Notes: generated from the sequence alone by a model not told the origin. Positions 8,892 to 18,038 are shown, numbered from the stretch's first letter. The stretch: DNA of 64,000 bases from Verrucomicrobiia bacterium (GCA_019634635.1 JAHCBB010000019.1:28359-92358); one strand, 5' to 3'. Translations and numbers: made by a program.

Positions 8892-9776
8892 ATGAAGCTG
8901 TCGTTCTGTCTTCGCCTGCTGGCGGGCGTGGTCCTGCTGGGGACCTCCCTGCGTGCGCAACCGGTGACGTTCACGCTCGATCCCGGGCGCAGTGTGGTGA
9001 CGCTTTCCGGGGTCGTCGCAGGAGCCCAGATTCTGGAACAGGGCCCCGGGAGCCTGACCACGACCGTTGGTGGCTCCGTGATGGTCGAGATATCCGGGAA
9101 CGAACTGCGCTTTCCGGGCGGCAGCCGGGTGAGCCCGGAAGAGAGCGAGTCCTGGCAGCCGGGGCCGGAGGGTGTGGAGGGTTCCGCGCCAGCGAGCTAT
9201 GGGGGACGGGCGCAGATCGGCTCCGGCCTCTTTTCGGTGTCGGCCGTCGCGGCGACCCGGCGGATCTCCTTTGATGTCTTCAGCGGCGTGCTGCCTTTGG
9301 AGGGCGAGAATTTCAATGCAGACGGGCTGCTCTTCCAGTTTGTGGAGACCAACAATCCGGTACTCGACTACCGGCTGACCGGGCTGATCAACCGTCGGGC
9401 GGGCCGGGTGCTCGCCGGGTTGGCCACGAACTCGGTCACCGGGAATTCGACTCTGGTGACGGAGGGGACGGCGCAGATCCTGACGCTTGAGGTGGAGGCA
9501 ACGTACGTCTTTGAGCTCCTGAACCCGGAGGATTCCTCGCTGACCCTGACCGGCCGTTTGGTGGCCACCCGTGTCCCAACAGACGCACCACCGGAGATCA
9601 CGATGGATCCGGTGCCTCCCGGGGCGACGTCCATGACGCTCACCTGGCCCGAAGGATTCGCCCTGGAAAAAGCGGCTCAACTGGTGCCGCCGGGATGGTT
9701 GGATACCGGCGCCTCATCGCCGGCCGTCATCCCGTTTGCTGGTGATGGCGAGTATTTCCGACTGGTGCCCCGGTAG
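8892..9776 (+). CDS. Secreted protein of unknown function with shared C-terminal module
   Basis: A 294-residue protein I cannot assign to a named family. It has a clean signal peptide (MKLSFCLRLLAGVVLLGTSL, then RAQ). The mature part is predicted beta-rich and poor in Cys and His, with no enzyme motif. The last 55 residues (MTLTWPEGF ... EYFRLVPR) resemble the C-terminal modules of the IPT/TIG and CotH proteins in this window, suggesting shared export, anchoring or folding. ATG 8892 is 183 bases after the CehA-like gene on the same strand; cotranscription is uncertain. A long hairpin starts 23 bases after the stop codon. Confidence 0.75.
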   Translation: MKLSFCLRLLAGVVLLGTSLRAQPVTFTLDPGRSVVTLSGVVAGAQILEQGPGSLTTTVGGSVMVEISGNELRFPGGSRVSPEESESWQPGPEGVEGSAPASYGGRAQIGSGLFSVSAVAATRRISFDVFSGVLPLEGENFNADGLLFQFVETNNPVLDYRLTGLINRRAGRVLAGLATNSVTGNSTLVTEGTAQILTLEVEATYVFELLNPEDSSLTLTGRLVATRVPTDAPPEITMDPVPPGATSMTLTWPEGFALEKAAQLVPPGWLDTGASSPAVIPFAGDGEYFRLVPR

Positions 9777-10089
9777 GCACCGGTGACCTGGCGCTTTGGC
9801 CGACCAACCTGTGGACTGCCACAGGTTGGTCGGGGCGGGTTTAGCCGCGCTCCACTTCAATCCCGCTGCGCTCGGGAAAACGTTTCCGAGGATCGCGGGA
9901 AGCACCTGCGCATTGGAGCTTCCCCCCGTTCCCCGCAACGATCCCACACGCCCGGCGGGGGAAGTCACGGACACGGTGGAACGTGTCCCTACCACCTGGG
10001 AATTGGCGGCGAAATGATTGACCGTGCTCCCCCGTGTCCGTGCCTCCAGCAGACCTTGCGTTTGATTGGAGGGATCGCAAGATGCCTCC
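9777..10089. other. Gene-free stretch with two hairpins
   Basis: 313 bases between the secreted protein and the prepilin-like gene. I see no coding sequence on either strand. It contains a 15-bp perfect stem (9800-9833) and a 7-bp stem (9969-9975/9982-9988, ggacacg and cgtgtcc). The block resembles the dispersed intergenic repeats common in verrucomicrobial genomes, but that impression needs a genome-wide search. Confidence 0.5.
9800..9833. terminator. Strong hairpin, possible terminator without T-run
   Basis: Left arm 9800-9814 (ccgaccaacctgtgg) and right arm 9819-9833 pair perfectly over 15 bp around the loop actg. It begins 23 bases after the stop codon of the preceding gene. The absence of a T-tract argues against a classical intrinsic terminator; it could instead protect the 3' end of the transcript or be part of a repeat. 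Confidence 0.45.
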
Positions 10090-10917
10090 ATGTCCCGCGG
10101 GTTTGGAGTTTTCGCCGTTCGGGCGGCTGGCCGCTGCCTCCAGGGCCGGCGCGCCTTCACCCTGATCGAACTGCTGGTGGTGATCGCGATCATCGCCATC
10201 CTCGCCGGAATGCTGCTGCCAGCCCTCGCAAAGTCGAAGACCAAGGCGCACGGCATCGCCTGCCTCAACAACCTCAAGCAGCTCAACCTGGCTTGGGCCA
10301 TGTACGCCGACGACAACCGCGACCGCCTCGTGCCCAACGGGACCGGAGCGCAAATCGGCTGGATCGAGGGCTGGCTGCAGACCCCGCAGGACGCGACAAA
10401 TGTCAACCTGCTCCGGGCGCCCAGAGGCATGCTTTGGAACTACAATCAGGCCCTGGGCATCTACAAATGCCCCGCCGACCGGAGCACGGCGCGGATCGGT
10501 GGTCGCAACCTGCCTCGAGTCCGCAGCATTTCGATGAACGGGAACATGAACGGCGACAGCTGGTACACGGCCGAAATCGCCCGAAGCCATTTCACGTTCC
10601 GCCGGTACTCCGACATCGTCCGGCCGTCGCCCTCCGAGGCCTTCGTCTTCCTCGACGAGCATCCTGACGGCATTGATGACGGCTACTTCCTCGTGTTCGT
10701 GAACCGGCGTCACCTCTGGGGCAACATGCCGGCCAATTACCATAATGGCGCGTGCGGCTTTTCGTTTGCCGATGGCCATGCGGAGATCCGCAGATGGGTG
10801 GACGCAGACTCGTTGTCGAAGAAGATCGTGGCCAATCCGCGCGGCCCGCGGGACGTTCCCTGGATCCAGGTGCGGGCATCGGCGCCCTTGGATCCCGCGG
10901 CACCCTGGCCGCCCTGA
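10090..10917 (+). CDS. Type II secretion/prepilin-like protein, H-X9-DG family
   Basis: A 275-residue protein with a type IV pilin-like N-terminus: a short basic leader, then [20 protein letters not shown], which is cleaved before Phe and N-methylated by prepilin peptidase in studied members. The C-terminal half matches the H-X9-DG family ([21 protein letters not shown]). Such proteins are very abundant in Planctomycetota and Verrucomicrobiota and are thought to be pseudopilins of type II-like secretion; the role of individual copies is unknown. ATG 10090 is preferred; TTG 10066, eight codons upstream, is possible and would lengthen the leader. No other secretion gene is nearby. Confidence 0.85.
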   Translation: MSRGFGVFAVRAAGRCLQGRRAFTLIELLVVIAIIAILAGMLLPALAKSKTKAHGIACLNNLKQLNLAWAMYADDNRDRLVPNGTGAQIGWIEGWLQTPQDATNVNLLRAPRGMLWNYNQALGIYKCPADRSTARIGGRNLPRVRSISMNGNMNGDSWYTAEIARSHFTFRRYSDIVRPSPSEAFVFLDEHPDGIDDGYFLVFVNRRHLWGNMPANYHNGACGFSFADGHAEIRRWVDADSLSKKIVANPRGPRDVPWIQVRASAPLDPAAPWPP

Positions 10918-10973
10918 AGGCCACCACGGAGGGGTGAATTTGCCGGCCGATCCGGCCGTCCGAACGGCGGCGG

Positions 10974-12851
10974 ATGGTGACCACACGGCTACTCAGAAAT
11001 CTCGCTCGACGGTGGGTGCTCGCCGCGGTCCTTCCGGTCTGCGGCCTGGCGGACGACTTTCAGGATGCCGTCCGCCCGCTGCTCCAGCAGCACTGTCTCG
11101 AATGCCACCGCGGGGGCAGGGCCAAGGGAGGGGTCAATCTCGCGCCGTTCACCAACACCGCCTCGCTCCACCTCAATCCCAAGCTGTGGGAGACCGTCGT
11201 CCGTCAGGTTGAGGAGCGTGCGATGCCGCCGCGCGACGAGGACCAGCCTTCCGAGGAGGAGCGCCTGCGGCTTCGCGACACCCTCAACGAGTTGCTGAAC
11301 AACCCGGATCCGCGCCTCCTGCCCAGGGATCCCGGAGCGCCGGTGGTCCGACGGTTGAACCGCACCGAGTACAATCACACCGTTCGCGACCTGCTCGGAG
11401 TCACCAACCGTCCTGCCGACCGGTTTCCGGCGGATGGGGGCGGGGGAGCCGGATTCGACAACAATGCCGACACGCTCTTCGTGCCGCCGATCCTGATGGA
11501 GCAGTACCTTGAGGCGGCCGAGGAGGTGCTGCTCGCGGCCGACCTCCGGTCGCTTGGATTCGCAGCACCGGCGTGGTTCCGCTCCGACCGCGAAACCGCA
11601 GCCCGCAACCTGGCCGCATTCGGACGCCGGGCGTTTCGCCGTCCTGTAACCGCCGACGAGGTGGAGCGTTGGGTCGGCCTGTACGCCGACGCCCGGGCGT
11701 CGGGTCTCTCCTTTGATCTGGCGACCAGGGCGGCCTGCAAGGCGATCCTGGTGTCGCCGCATTTCCTGTTCCGGATCGAGCGGGAACAGCCAGGGGATAC
11801 TCCGTGGCGTCTGAGCGACCTCGAGGTGGCCTCGCGGCTCAGCTATTTCCTTTGGTCGGCGCCGCCGGACGAACCGCTGCTGTCGCTGGCGGAGCAGGGA
11901 CGCCTGTCGGATCCCGCGGTGCATGAAGCGCAGGTGCGGCGGATGTTGCGGGATCCCCGATCGGCCGCGCTGGCCGAGCAGTTCACCAGTCAATGGCTGG
12001 GCACGCGCACCCTGCACACGACGGCGCAGCCGGACCGGGGGCGTTTCCCCGAGTTCTCGGAGTCCCTCCGGGATGCCATGGCTGCCGAACCGGTGGCCTT
12101 CGTGGCGGCGTTGATCCGTGGGAACGGAAGCCTGCGGGATCTGCTCGACGCGGATTACACCTTCGCCAATGCCGAACTGGCCCGGCTGTACGGCATCAAC
12201 GGCGTGAACTCCGAGGCCCTCGTCCGCGTTTCGCTTCCCGACCGGACCCGCGGTGGCATTACCGGTATGGCGGCGGTGCTGACCCAGACCAGCTACCCGC
12301 TGCGGACGAGTCCGGTGCTGCGCGGCAAATGGATCCTCGAAGAGGTGCTGGGGACGCCCCCGCCCCCGCCCCCGCCCTTGGTGGCCACGTTGCCGGCGGA
12401 TGACCGGGTGCGCGAAGGATTGACTTTCCGCCAGCGTCTGGAGGCCCACCGGGACAAGCCCAATTGTGCCTCCTGCCATGCGCGGCTGGATCCCATCGGA
12501 TTCGCCCTGGAGAACTTCGATCCCATCGGGCGCTGGCGAAACGAGGTGGATGGAGCCCCTGTGGATGCCGGCGGGGTGCTTCCCGGGGGCGAGTCGGTTG
12601 AGGGCCCCGTTCAGCTCAAGGAGGCGCTGCTGGCCCGCAAGCCCCTGTTTCTCCGGCATGTGGCCGAGAAGCTCCTCGGCTATGCCCTTGGGCGCGGCCT
12701 GGAATACTACGATATCCCGACCGTGAAGGAGTTGGTGCGAGCCACGGCAGCTGACGGGGACCGACTCAACACGCTGATCCTGGAGATCACCCGGTCCTAT
12801 CCGTTTCTTTACCGCCGCGGCGAGTCCGTCGCGACCCCCTCCACGGAATGA
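10974..12851 (+). CDS. DUF1592/DUF1588 multidomain c-type cytochrome (planctomycete type)
   Basis: A 625-residue exported protein with the domain order of the planctomycete cytochrome family: N-terminal PSCyt1 domain with a heme c site CLECH at residues 41-45, DUF1587 (TEYNHTVRDLLG), DUF1595, DUF1592, DUF1588 and DUF1585. A second CxxCH (CASCH) lies in DUF1588 near residue 500, followed by the family signature LDPIGFALENFDPIGRWR. The first 26 residues form a signal peptide, so hemes would be attached in the periplasm. The proline run before DUF1588 (GTPPPPPPPL) is normal for the family. The next gene encodes DUF1552, the usual partner. The reaction is not established; a redox role in breaking down complex carbon is a common guess. 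Confidence 0.9.
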   Translation: MVTTRLLRNLARRWVLAAVLPVCGLADDFQDAVRPLLQQHCLECHRGGRAKGGVNLAPFTNTASLHLNPKLWETVVRQVEERAMPPRDEDQPSEEERLRLRDTLNELLNNPDPRLLPRDPGAPVVRRLNRTEYNHTVRDLLGVTNRPADRFPADGGGGAGFDNNADTLFVPPILMEQYLEAAEEVLLAADLRSLGFAAPAWFRSDRETAARNLAAFGRRAFRRPVTADEVERWVGLYADARASGLSFDLATRAACKAILVSPHFLFRIEREQPGDTPWRLSDLEVASRLSYFLWSAPPDEPLLSLAEQGRLSDPAVHEAQVRRMLRDPRSAALAEQFTSQWLGTRTLHTTAQPDRGRFPEFSESLRDAMAAEPVAFVAALIRGNGSLRDLLDADYTFANAELARLYGINGVNSEALVRVSLPDRTRGGITGMAAVLTQTSYPLRTSPVLRGKWILEEVLGTPPPPPPPLVATLPADDRVREGLTFRQRLEAHRDKPNCASCHARLDPIGFALENFDPIGRWRNEVDGAPVDAGGVLPGGESVEGPVQLKEALLARKPLFLRHVAEKLLGYALGRGLEYYDIPTVKELVRATAADGDRLNTLILEITRSYPFLYRRGESVATPSTE

Positions 12852-12945
12852 TGTCGTTCAGGAGTTCCTCACGATTGCGTCGCCGTGGCTGTCGCTGTGC
12901 CTTGCCGGTCCGGACCGTTCCGCACTACCTTCCACGAAAATCCCC

Positions 12946-14376
12946 ATGAGTGCCGACCTTCATCCGATCTCGCGCCGGACCTTGCTGAAGGGTCTCGGAG
13001 TTTCGATGACCCTCCCCTGGCTGGAGGCCATGCGACCAGGCCGCCTGCTCGGGGGTCCCCTGGGCGCGGACGCCGGCGCCAGCGCGCCGCCGGTGCGGTT
13101 TGCGGCCCTGTACATGGCCAATGGGGCGCTGATGGACCCCTGGCGGCCCAAGGGGTTGGGACGTGAGTTCGAGCTGTCGCCCACGCTGGAGCCCCTGGCA
13201 CCCTTCCGGGACGATTTGCTGGTGCTCTCGAACTTGTGGCATCGCGCGGCGAACACCGGCGACGGCCACTACGTGAAGACCGGTGCCTGGCTTACCGGGA
13301 CCACCATCACCCGAACGACCGGTAGCAACCTGTGTGCCGGCAACGTCTCGGCGGATCAGATGATGGCCCGTGCGGTCGGGAATTTTACGCCGTTGCCCTC
13401 GCTGGAACTGGGGATCGAACCGGTCTCCACCGGAGTGGACGTCAACGTGGGCTTTACGCGCCTCTATGGCTCGCACATCTCATGGGCTACGCCCACGGCA
13501 CCGCTGGCCAAGGAGATCAATCCGCAACTGGCGTTTGACCGGCTGTTCCGGTCCCGGGCGGCGCGGCGCGGCGGTCTTCTCGGGCGGGACGACAGTGTCC
13601 TGGACCTCGTGGCCGAGGACGCCCGCCGCCTCCAGCGCGAGGTCGGCCACGCCGACCGGCAGAAGCTGAACGAGTACTTTGAGAGTGTCCGCTCGGTCGA
13701 GCGGCGCATCGCTTTTGACCGGCGGCGCAAGCGCGAGGAGTACCTTGAGGATCCATCCGTCCGGGCAGAGGTGGAACGTTTGGGTCGGGCGGTGGACCTG
13801 TACGGCGATCCGGCGCGTGTCAGCGAGCGGCGCGACAACCACACGGAACAGGTCCGGCTCATGTTGGACATCCTGGCGCTGGCGTTTTGGACCGATGCCA
13901 CCCGGGTGGGCACGTTCATGTTCGGGAACTCGGTGAGCGGGCGGAATTTTTCCTTCCTGGAGCCCGGGCTGGGTTCGCATCACGAGAACAGCCATCACGA
14001 GGGCAAGGACGACAAGAAGGCGCGTTACCAGAAGATCAACCGGTGGCATGTGGAGCAGTACGTGTATTTCCTCGAGCGGCTTCGCGGATACCGCGAGGGC
14101 GACGGGACGCTGCTGGACCGCTCCATGATCCTGTTCGGAGCCGGCATGAGTGATGGCAATGCACACAGTCCGCACGACCTGCCGCTGGTTCTGGCCGGGC
14201 GGGGCGGGGGGACGCTGTCGCCCGGACGCCACATCCGCTATGCCAAGGACCATCCCATGGCCGACCTTCATGTCTCCCTGATGCGTCGGATGGGGGTGTC
14301 CGTGGATCGGTGGGCCGACGCGTCCGGCGAACTGCCCGGACTCGACGATGCACAGTTTGCCGGGCCGGTCGGGTAG
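12946..14376 (+). CDS. DUF1552 family protein with Tat-like leader
   Basis: A 476-residue protein of the DUF1552 family, found in planctomycetes and verrucomicrobia next to DUF1592/DUF1588 cytochromes, as here (94 bases downstream). The N-terminus SRRTLLKGLGVSMTLPWLEA is a twin-arginine-like signal, suggesting export of a folded protein. Internal landmarks include RFAALYMANGALMDPW and a His-rich segment HHENSHHEGKDDKKARY. DUF1552 is distantly related to DUF1501 and the alkaline-phosphatase-like fold; the activity is unknown. ATG 12946 directly starts the leader. Family call is firm; function open. Confidence 0.88.
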   Translation: MSADLHPISRRTLLKGLGVSMTLPWLEAMRPGRLLGGPLGADAGASAPPVRFAALYMANGALMDPWRPKGLGREFELSPTLEPLAPFRDDLLVLSNLWHRAANTGDGHYVKTGAWLTGTTITRTTGSNLCAGNVSADQMMARAVGNFTPLPSLELGIEPVSTGVDVNVGFTRLYGSHISWATPTAPLAKEINPQLAFDRLFRSRAARRGGLLGRDDSVLDLVAEDARRLQREVGHADRQKLNEYFESVRSVERRIAFDRRRKREEYLEDPSVRAEVERLGRAVDLYGDPARVSERRDNHTEQVRLMLDILALAFWTDATRVGTFMFGNSVSGRNFSFLEPGLGSHHENSHHEGKDDKKARYQKINRWHVEQYVYFLERLRGYREGDGTLLDRSMILFGAGMSDGNAHSPHDLPLVLAGRGGGTLSPGRHIRYAKDHPMADLHVSLMRRMGVSVDRWADASGELPGLDDAQFAGPVG

Positions 14377-14534
14377 GTCGCGATTCCCCGGTCGCAGTTC
14401 CCGCAACGTTCCATCAATCCAGGCTTGCCGGCAGCCCCAGGATGGGTGCCCATGAATGGGTCTCCGCCCCCGGTCGTCTTCCGGGGACGAATTGCCGTCG
14501 AGCTTCACCGACAGACATCTGCCGTTTTCCCTCC

Positions 14535-15890
14535 ATGAAACTCCGATTCCTGATTCCGGCCCTCATCATGGCCGGCATGCTCACCGCCTCGGCCGCCCCA
14601 AAGAAGGTGATTCTGGTCACCGCCACCAAGGGCTTCCGCCATTCCTCCATTCCGACCGCTGAAAATGTCATCACCACGCTCGGGCGCGCCAGCGGCGCCT
14701 TTGAGGTCGTGGACGTTGTCCGCGGCGGACCCAACGGGACCGACGATGCCGAGGTTCGGGAGAAGTTGACCCTGGAGCGCTTGAACGCGGTGGATGGCGT
14801 CATCTTTGCCAATACCACGGGTGATCTGGACCTGCCGGACCGGGAAGGATTTCTCAAGTGGATCGAGGCGGGGCACGGGTTCATTGGCATGCATTCGTGT
14901 TCGGACACGTTTCACGGGTTTCCCCCGTTCATTGAGATGCTTGGCGGCGAGTTTTTGACGCACGATGCGCAGGTGGGGATCTCCGCGGTGAACCAGGACC
15001 CGCAGCATCCGGCGACCCGATACCTGGGCCCCAATTACGACATTTTCGACGAGATCTACATCTTCAAGAACTTTGACCGGAGCAAGGTGCGCGGACTGCT
15101 TGGGCTGGATGCCCATCCGAATTACAAGTTTCCCGGGGATTACCCGGTGGCCTGGTGCCGTGACTACGGCCGCGGCCGGGTGTTCTACACCTCGCTGGGA
15201 CACCGGGAGGACGTGTGGACCAGCGCCGCCTACCAGTGGCACATCCTCGGCGCCATCGAATGGGCGTTGGGACTGGCGCACGCGGATGCGAAACCGCAGG
15301 AGACGCAACCCGGGCTGACCCACGCGGAGAAGCGCGACGGGTTTCGTCCGCTCTTCGACGGGAAGTCCCTGGACGGCTGGAAGCTGCGCAACCCCAACGG
15401 AGTTCCGAGCTGGTTGGTCGAGAACGGCCTGTTGATCAACCGGTTGGAGCACACCAAGGACAAGGTGACCGGACACGGCACCGACCTGGTCAGCACGGAA
15501 ACGTTCCGCGATTTCATCGTGCGGTACGATTATCTGATCCCGCCCGGCGCCAATTCCGGCTTCTACCTGCGTGGACGTCACGAAATCCAGATTTTTGATG
15601 ACTATGGCAGGAAGCCGGAGCTGGGTGGCAACGGTGCCATCTACAACGTGGCTCCGGCGGCGCTGATGGCCTCGCGGAAGCCCGGCGAGTGGCAGAACGT
15701 CGAGGCGACGATCATTGACAACAAGATCACGGTGGTCCTGAACGGGGTGACCATCCACGACGGCGTCGTCTGCGACCGGGGCACGGGCAGCCATCTGGAT
15801 GACAACGTGAACGAGCCGGGCCCGATCCTGCTCCAGGGTGACCACGGCGAGGTCGCGTTCCGGAACATCCGGATCAAGCCGTTGAACTGA
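14535..15890 (+). CDS. ThuA-domain / DUF1080 fusion protein, secreted
   Basis: A 451-residue exported protein (signal peptide MKLRFLIPALIMAGMLTASA). Residues about 20-255 form a ThuA trehalose-utilisation-like domain with a class I glutamine-amidotransferase-like fold (KKVILVTATKGFRHSSIPTA; GHGFIGMHSCSDTFHGFPPF; YTSLGHREDVW). Residues about 270-451 form a DUF1080 domain, a concanavalin-like fold named for 3-keto-disaccharide hydrolase (FRPLFDGKSLDGWKLRNPNG; NSGFYLRGRHEIQIFDDYG). The combination points to periplasmic sugar or glycoside processing. The next gene is a Gfo/Idh/MocA oxidoreductase, a family that often works with DUF1080 and ThuA proteins on oxidised sugars. Substrate unknown. Confidence 0.88.
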   Translation: MKLRFLIPALIMAGMLTASAAPKKVILVTATKGFRHSSIPTAENVITTLGRASGAFEVVDVVRGGPNGTDDAEVREKLTLERLNAVDGVIFANTTGDLDLPDREGFLKWIEAGHGFIGMHSCSDTFHGFPPFIEMLGGEFLTHDAQVGISAVNQDPQHPATRYLGPNYDIFDEIYIFKNFDRSKVRGLLGLDAHPNYKFPGDYPVAWCRDYGRGRVFYTSLGHREDVWTSAAYQWHILGAIEWALGLAHADAKPQETQPGLTHAEKRDGFRPLFDGKSLDGWKLRNPNGVPSWLVENGLLINRLEHTKDKVTGHGTDLVSTETFRDFIVRYDYLIPPGANSGFYLRGRHEIQIFDDYGRKPELGGNGAIYNVAPAALMASRKPGEWQNVEATIIDNKITVVLNGVTIHDGVVCDRGTGSHLDDNVNEPGPILLQGDHGEVAFRNIRIKPLN

Positions 15891-15971
15891 AACCCTGCCC
15901 GTGTTCACGGGGCCGACGGCAAACGTGTCGCTTGGTTTTCGATCTGCCGGCGGTATCTTTGTCCACAACTC

Positions 15972-17291
15972 ATGAATTCCACTGGATCCGCCCCGGAGCT
16001 GCCGCGCCGCGACTTTGTGAAGTCCGGTTCCCTGGCCGCGATCATGGCCGCGCTGGGCGGTGTGCCGATCACCGGAGAGGAGCCTGCGGCGGACCCGGCG
16101 GGCACGCTTCCGGTGCCGAAGGCGGACCCAAACTATGCCGAGAAACCGCCGGGACCGCCGGTATCGTTCGGCGTCGTTGGCCTCGGGGTTCAGGGCCGTG
16201 AAATCCTTACCCAACTTGGGCGGTTGCCGAACGCACCTGTGGCCGCCATCTGCGACAGCTACCGCGCGTCGCTCAAGCGGGCCTCCGAGGCGGCCCCGGA
16301 CGCCGCGCAATTCACCGACTACCGGCAGTTGCTCGATAACCCGAAGGTGCAGGCCGTGGTCGTGGCGACCCCGACACCGTTGCACCGCGAGATCGCCCTG
16401 GCGGCCATGGAAGCCGGGAAGCATGTGTATCTGGAGGCGCCGATGGCTCATTCCATCGAGGACGGCCGGGCCATTGCCCGGGCCGCCAGAGCGCTCCCCG
16501 AAGGGCGGATTTTTCAGGTGGGGCTGCCCTTCCGCGAAAACCCCCAGCACCACCACGTGCTGAAATTTTTCCGAACCGGCGCCTGTGGCACCACGGCGGA
16601 GGCGTCGGCCCAGGTCAACAAGAAGCAGTCCTGGAGGCGGGCCTCGCCCAATCCGGAACGGGAGAAGGCCCTGAACTGGCGCCTCGACCCGGCCACCTCA
16701 CTCGGGTTGGTCGGCGAACTGGGCATCCATTCCGTGGACTGTGCGAGCTGGTATCAGGATGCCCTGCCCACGGCGGTTTCAGGGTTCGGCAGCGTCCGTT
16801 TTTGGGACGACGGACGCATGGTGCCCGACACGATCCAGACCGTGTTCGATTACCCGGGCGGAGTCCGCCTCGTGTTCACCGCCACGCTGGTCAGCTCCTT
16901 TGGGGGCGAGCAGCAGGTGTTCAACGGCAGCGACGCCACGATCCTGATCCGGGACAACAAGGGCTGGATGTTCAAGGAAGCCGACGCCCCGCTGCTGGGG
17001 TGGGAGGTGTACGCCCGCAAGGACGAGATCCTGGACGAGCTGGGCATCGCCCTCGTGGCCAACGCGACCAAGATTCTGGCGCAGGGCAAGAAGCCCGCGG
17101 AGGCCGCCAGCGACACGGATTCGCCGCTGCGGTATGCGCTCGAGAAGTTCATGGAGCATGTCCACGAGGGCACCCCGCCCGTCGCCGGCTGGAAGGTCGG
17201 CTTCGAATCCCTCGTGACCGTGGTGCGGGCCAGCGAGGCCGTACGGCAGGGGGGCCGGCTCGAATACGATGGTGCGATGTTCGAGGTGTAA
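15972..17291 (+). CDS. Gfo/Idh/MocA family oxidoreductase with atypical EAP motif
   Basis: A 439-residue NAD(P)-dependent sugar oxidoreductase homologue. A twin-arginine-like leader (PRRDFVKSGSLAAIMAALGG) suggests export. The Rossmann nucleotide motif is FGVVGLGVQGREI (Gly70, Gly72, Gly75). The family's EKP motif, whose lysine is catalytic or binds cofactor in studied members, reads EAP here (Glu155-Ala156-Pro157, within KHVYLEAPMAHS). The substrate-domain segment GELGIHSVDCASWY is present. It follows the ThuA-DUF1080 gene by 81 bases and probably belongs to the same sugar-processing block. The missing lysine may mean altered chemistry or a non-catalytic role. Confidence 0.88.
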   Translation: MNSTGSAPELPRRDFVKSGSLAAIMAALGGVPITGEEPAADPAGTLPVPKADPNYAEKPPGPPVSFGVVGLGVQGREILTQLGRLPNAPVAAICDSYRASLKRASEAAPDAAQFTDYRQLLDNPKVQAVVVATPTPLHREIALAAMEAGKHVYLEAPMAHSIEDGRAIARAARALPEGRIFQVGLPFRENPQHHHVLKFFRTGACGTTAEASAQVNKKQSWRRASPNPEREKALNWRLDPATSLGLVGELGIHSVDCASWYQDALPTAVSGFGSVRFWDDGRMVPDTIQTVFDYPGGVRLVFTATLVSSFGGEQQVFNGSDATILIRDNKGWMFKEADAPLLGWEVYARKDEILDELGIALVANATKILAQGKKPAEAASDTDSPLRYALEKFMEHVHEGTPPVAGWKVGFESLVTVVRASEAVRQGGRLEYDGAMFEV

Positions 17292-17357
17292 TCCGGGGGC
17301 GTACCGACCCATGCCCATCGGTTGTCCCCCGTGTCCCCACGCCCACCGCGACCTGCG

Positions 17358-17945
17358 ATGAAGCTTCATGAACCGGAGGCATGGGCGGCATCCCGGGACC
17401 CGGGTCCGGATGCGCCGTATGCCGATCGGATCGCTGCCATCATCGCCGCGCTTGGGATCCCGCCTGATTACGGAAGCCGCAGGTCCATGGTCCTGCATCC
17501 GGAGGCCGGCGCGTTGGTGCCGGCGCGGACCCTTCCCGACGGGCGTCAGATCCATCTGATGCCGCCGGCAGCCTGTGCCTGGGCCGGCATGGTGGCCGCA
17601 GCAGCGACGGAGGGCGTGACCCTGATTCTGGTCTCCGGCTTCCGCAGCGCGGATCACCAGCGGCAGATCATCGAGCGAAGGATGTCCCAGGGGATTCGTC
17701 TGGATGAAATCCTTCGTGTCAACGCGGCGCCCGGCTACAGTGAACATCACACCGGGCGCGCCGTGGACATTGGCACCCCAGGTTGTCCGCCGCTGACGGA
17801 AGCCTTCGAGCAAACCGCGGCCTTCCGCTGGCTGGATCGCGAGGCTGCACGGTTCGGATTCCGGCTCACCTATCCGAGGGGCAATCCGCAGGGGATCCTC
17901 TACGAGCCATGGCACTGGTGCCATCACGGCCTGGGAGCCGGATGA
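17358..17945 (+). CDS. VanY-like D-alanyl-D-alanine carboxypeptidase family protein
   Basis: A 195-residue metallopeptidase of the VanY/DacB (M15B) family, which trims terminal D-alanine from peptidoglycan stems. The zinc and catalytic residues are all present: SEHHTGRAVD (His130 and Asp137, the SxHxxGxAxD motif) and EPWHW (catalytic Glu183, zinc ligand His186). SGFRSADHQ is the usual substrate-loop segment. There is no obvious signal peptide or membrane anchor from ATG 17358, unusual for an enzyme acting on cell wall. It sits 93 bases upstream of dapL, which supplies diaminopimelate for the same polymer; the link is suggestive only. Confidence 0.85.
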   Translation: MKLHEPEAWAASRDPGPDAPYADRIAAIIAALGIPPDYGSRRSMVLHPEAGALVPARTLPDGRQIHLMPPAACAWAGMVAAAATEGVTLILVSGFRSADHQRQIIERRMSQGIRLDEILRVNAAPGYSEHHTGRAVDIGTPGCPPLTEAFEQTAAFRWLDREAARFGFRLTYPRGNPQGILYEPWHWCHHGLGAG

Positions 17946-18038
17946 CCTGACCCACTGACCCAGGGCCAGGCGTGTTTCCCACATGCCATTCCGCTTGGAC
18001 CCGTGGTCGGCCTTCCGTACCGTGCGCGCCGCGCGGAC

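Noticed and set aside
12355..12380. A cccccg-type microsatellite giving a proline run in the DUF1592/DUF1588 protein.
   Set aside because: The GTPPPPPPP stretch is a normal feature of this family just before DUF1588, so it is not a sign of recent slippage.
14505..16556. A 683-codon minus-strand frame opposite ThuA-DUF1080 and the oxidoreductase.
   Set aside because: Antisense shadow; no motif, and it would run through two well-defined genes.
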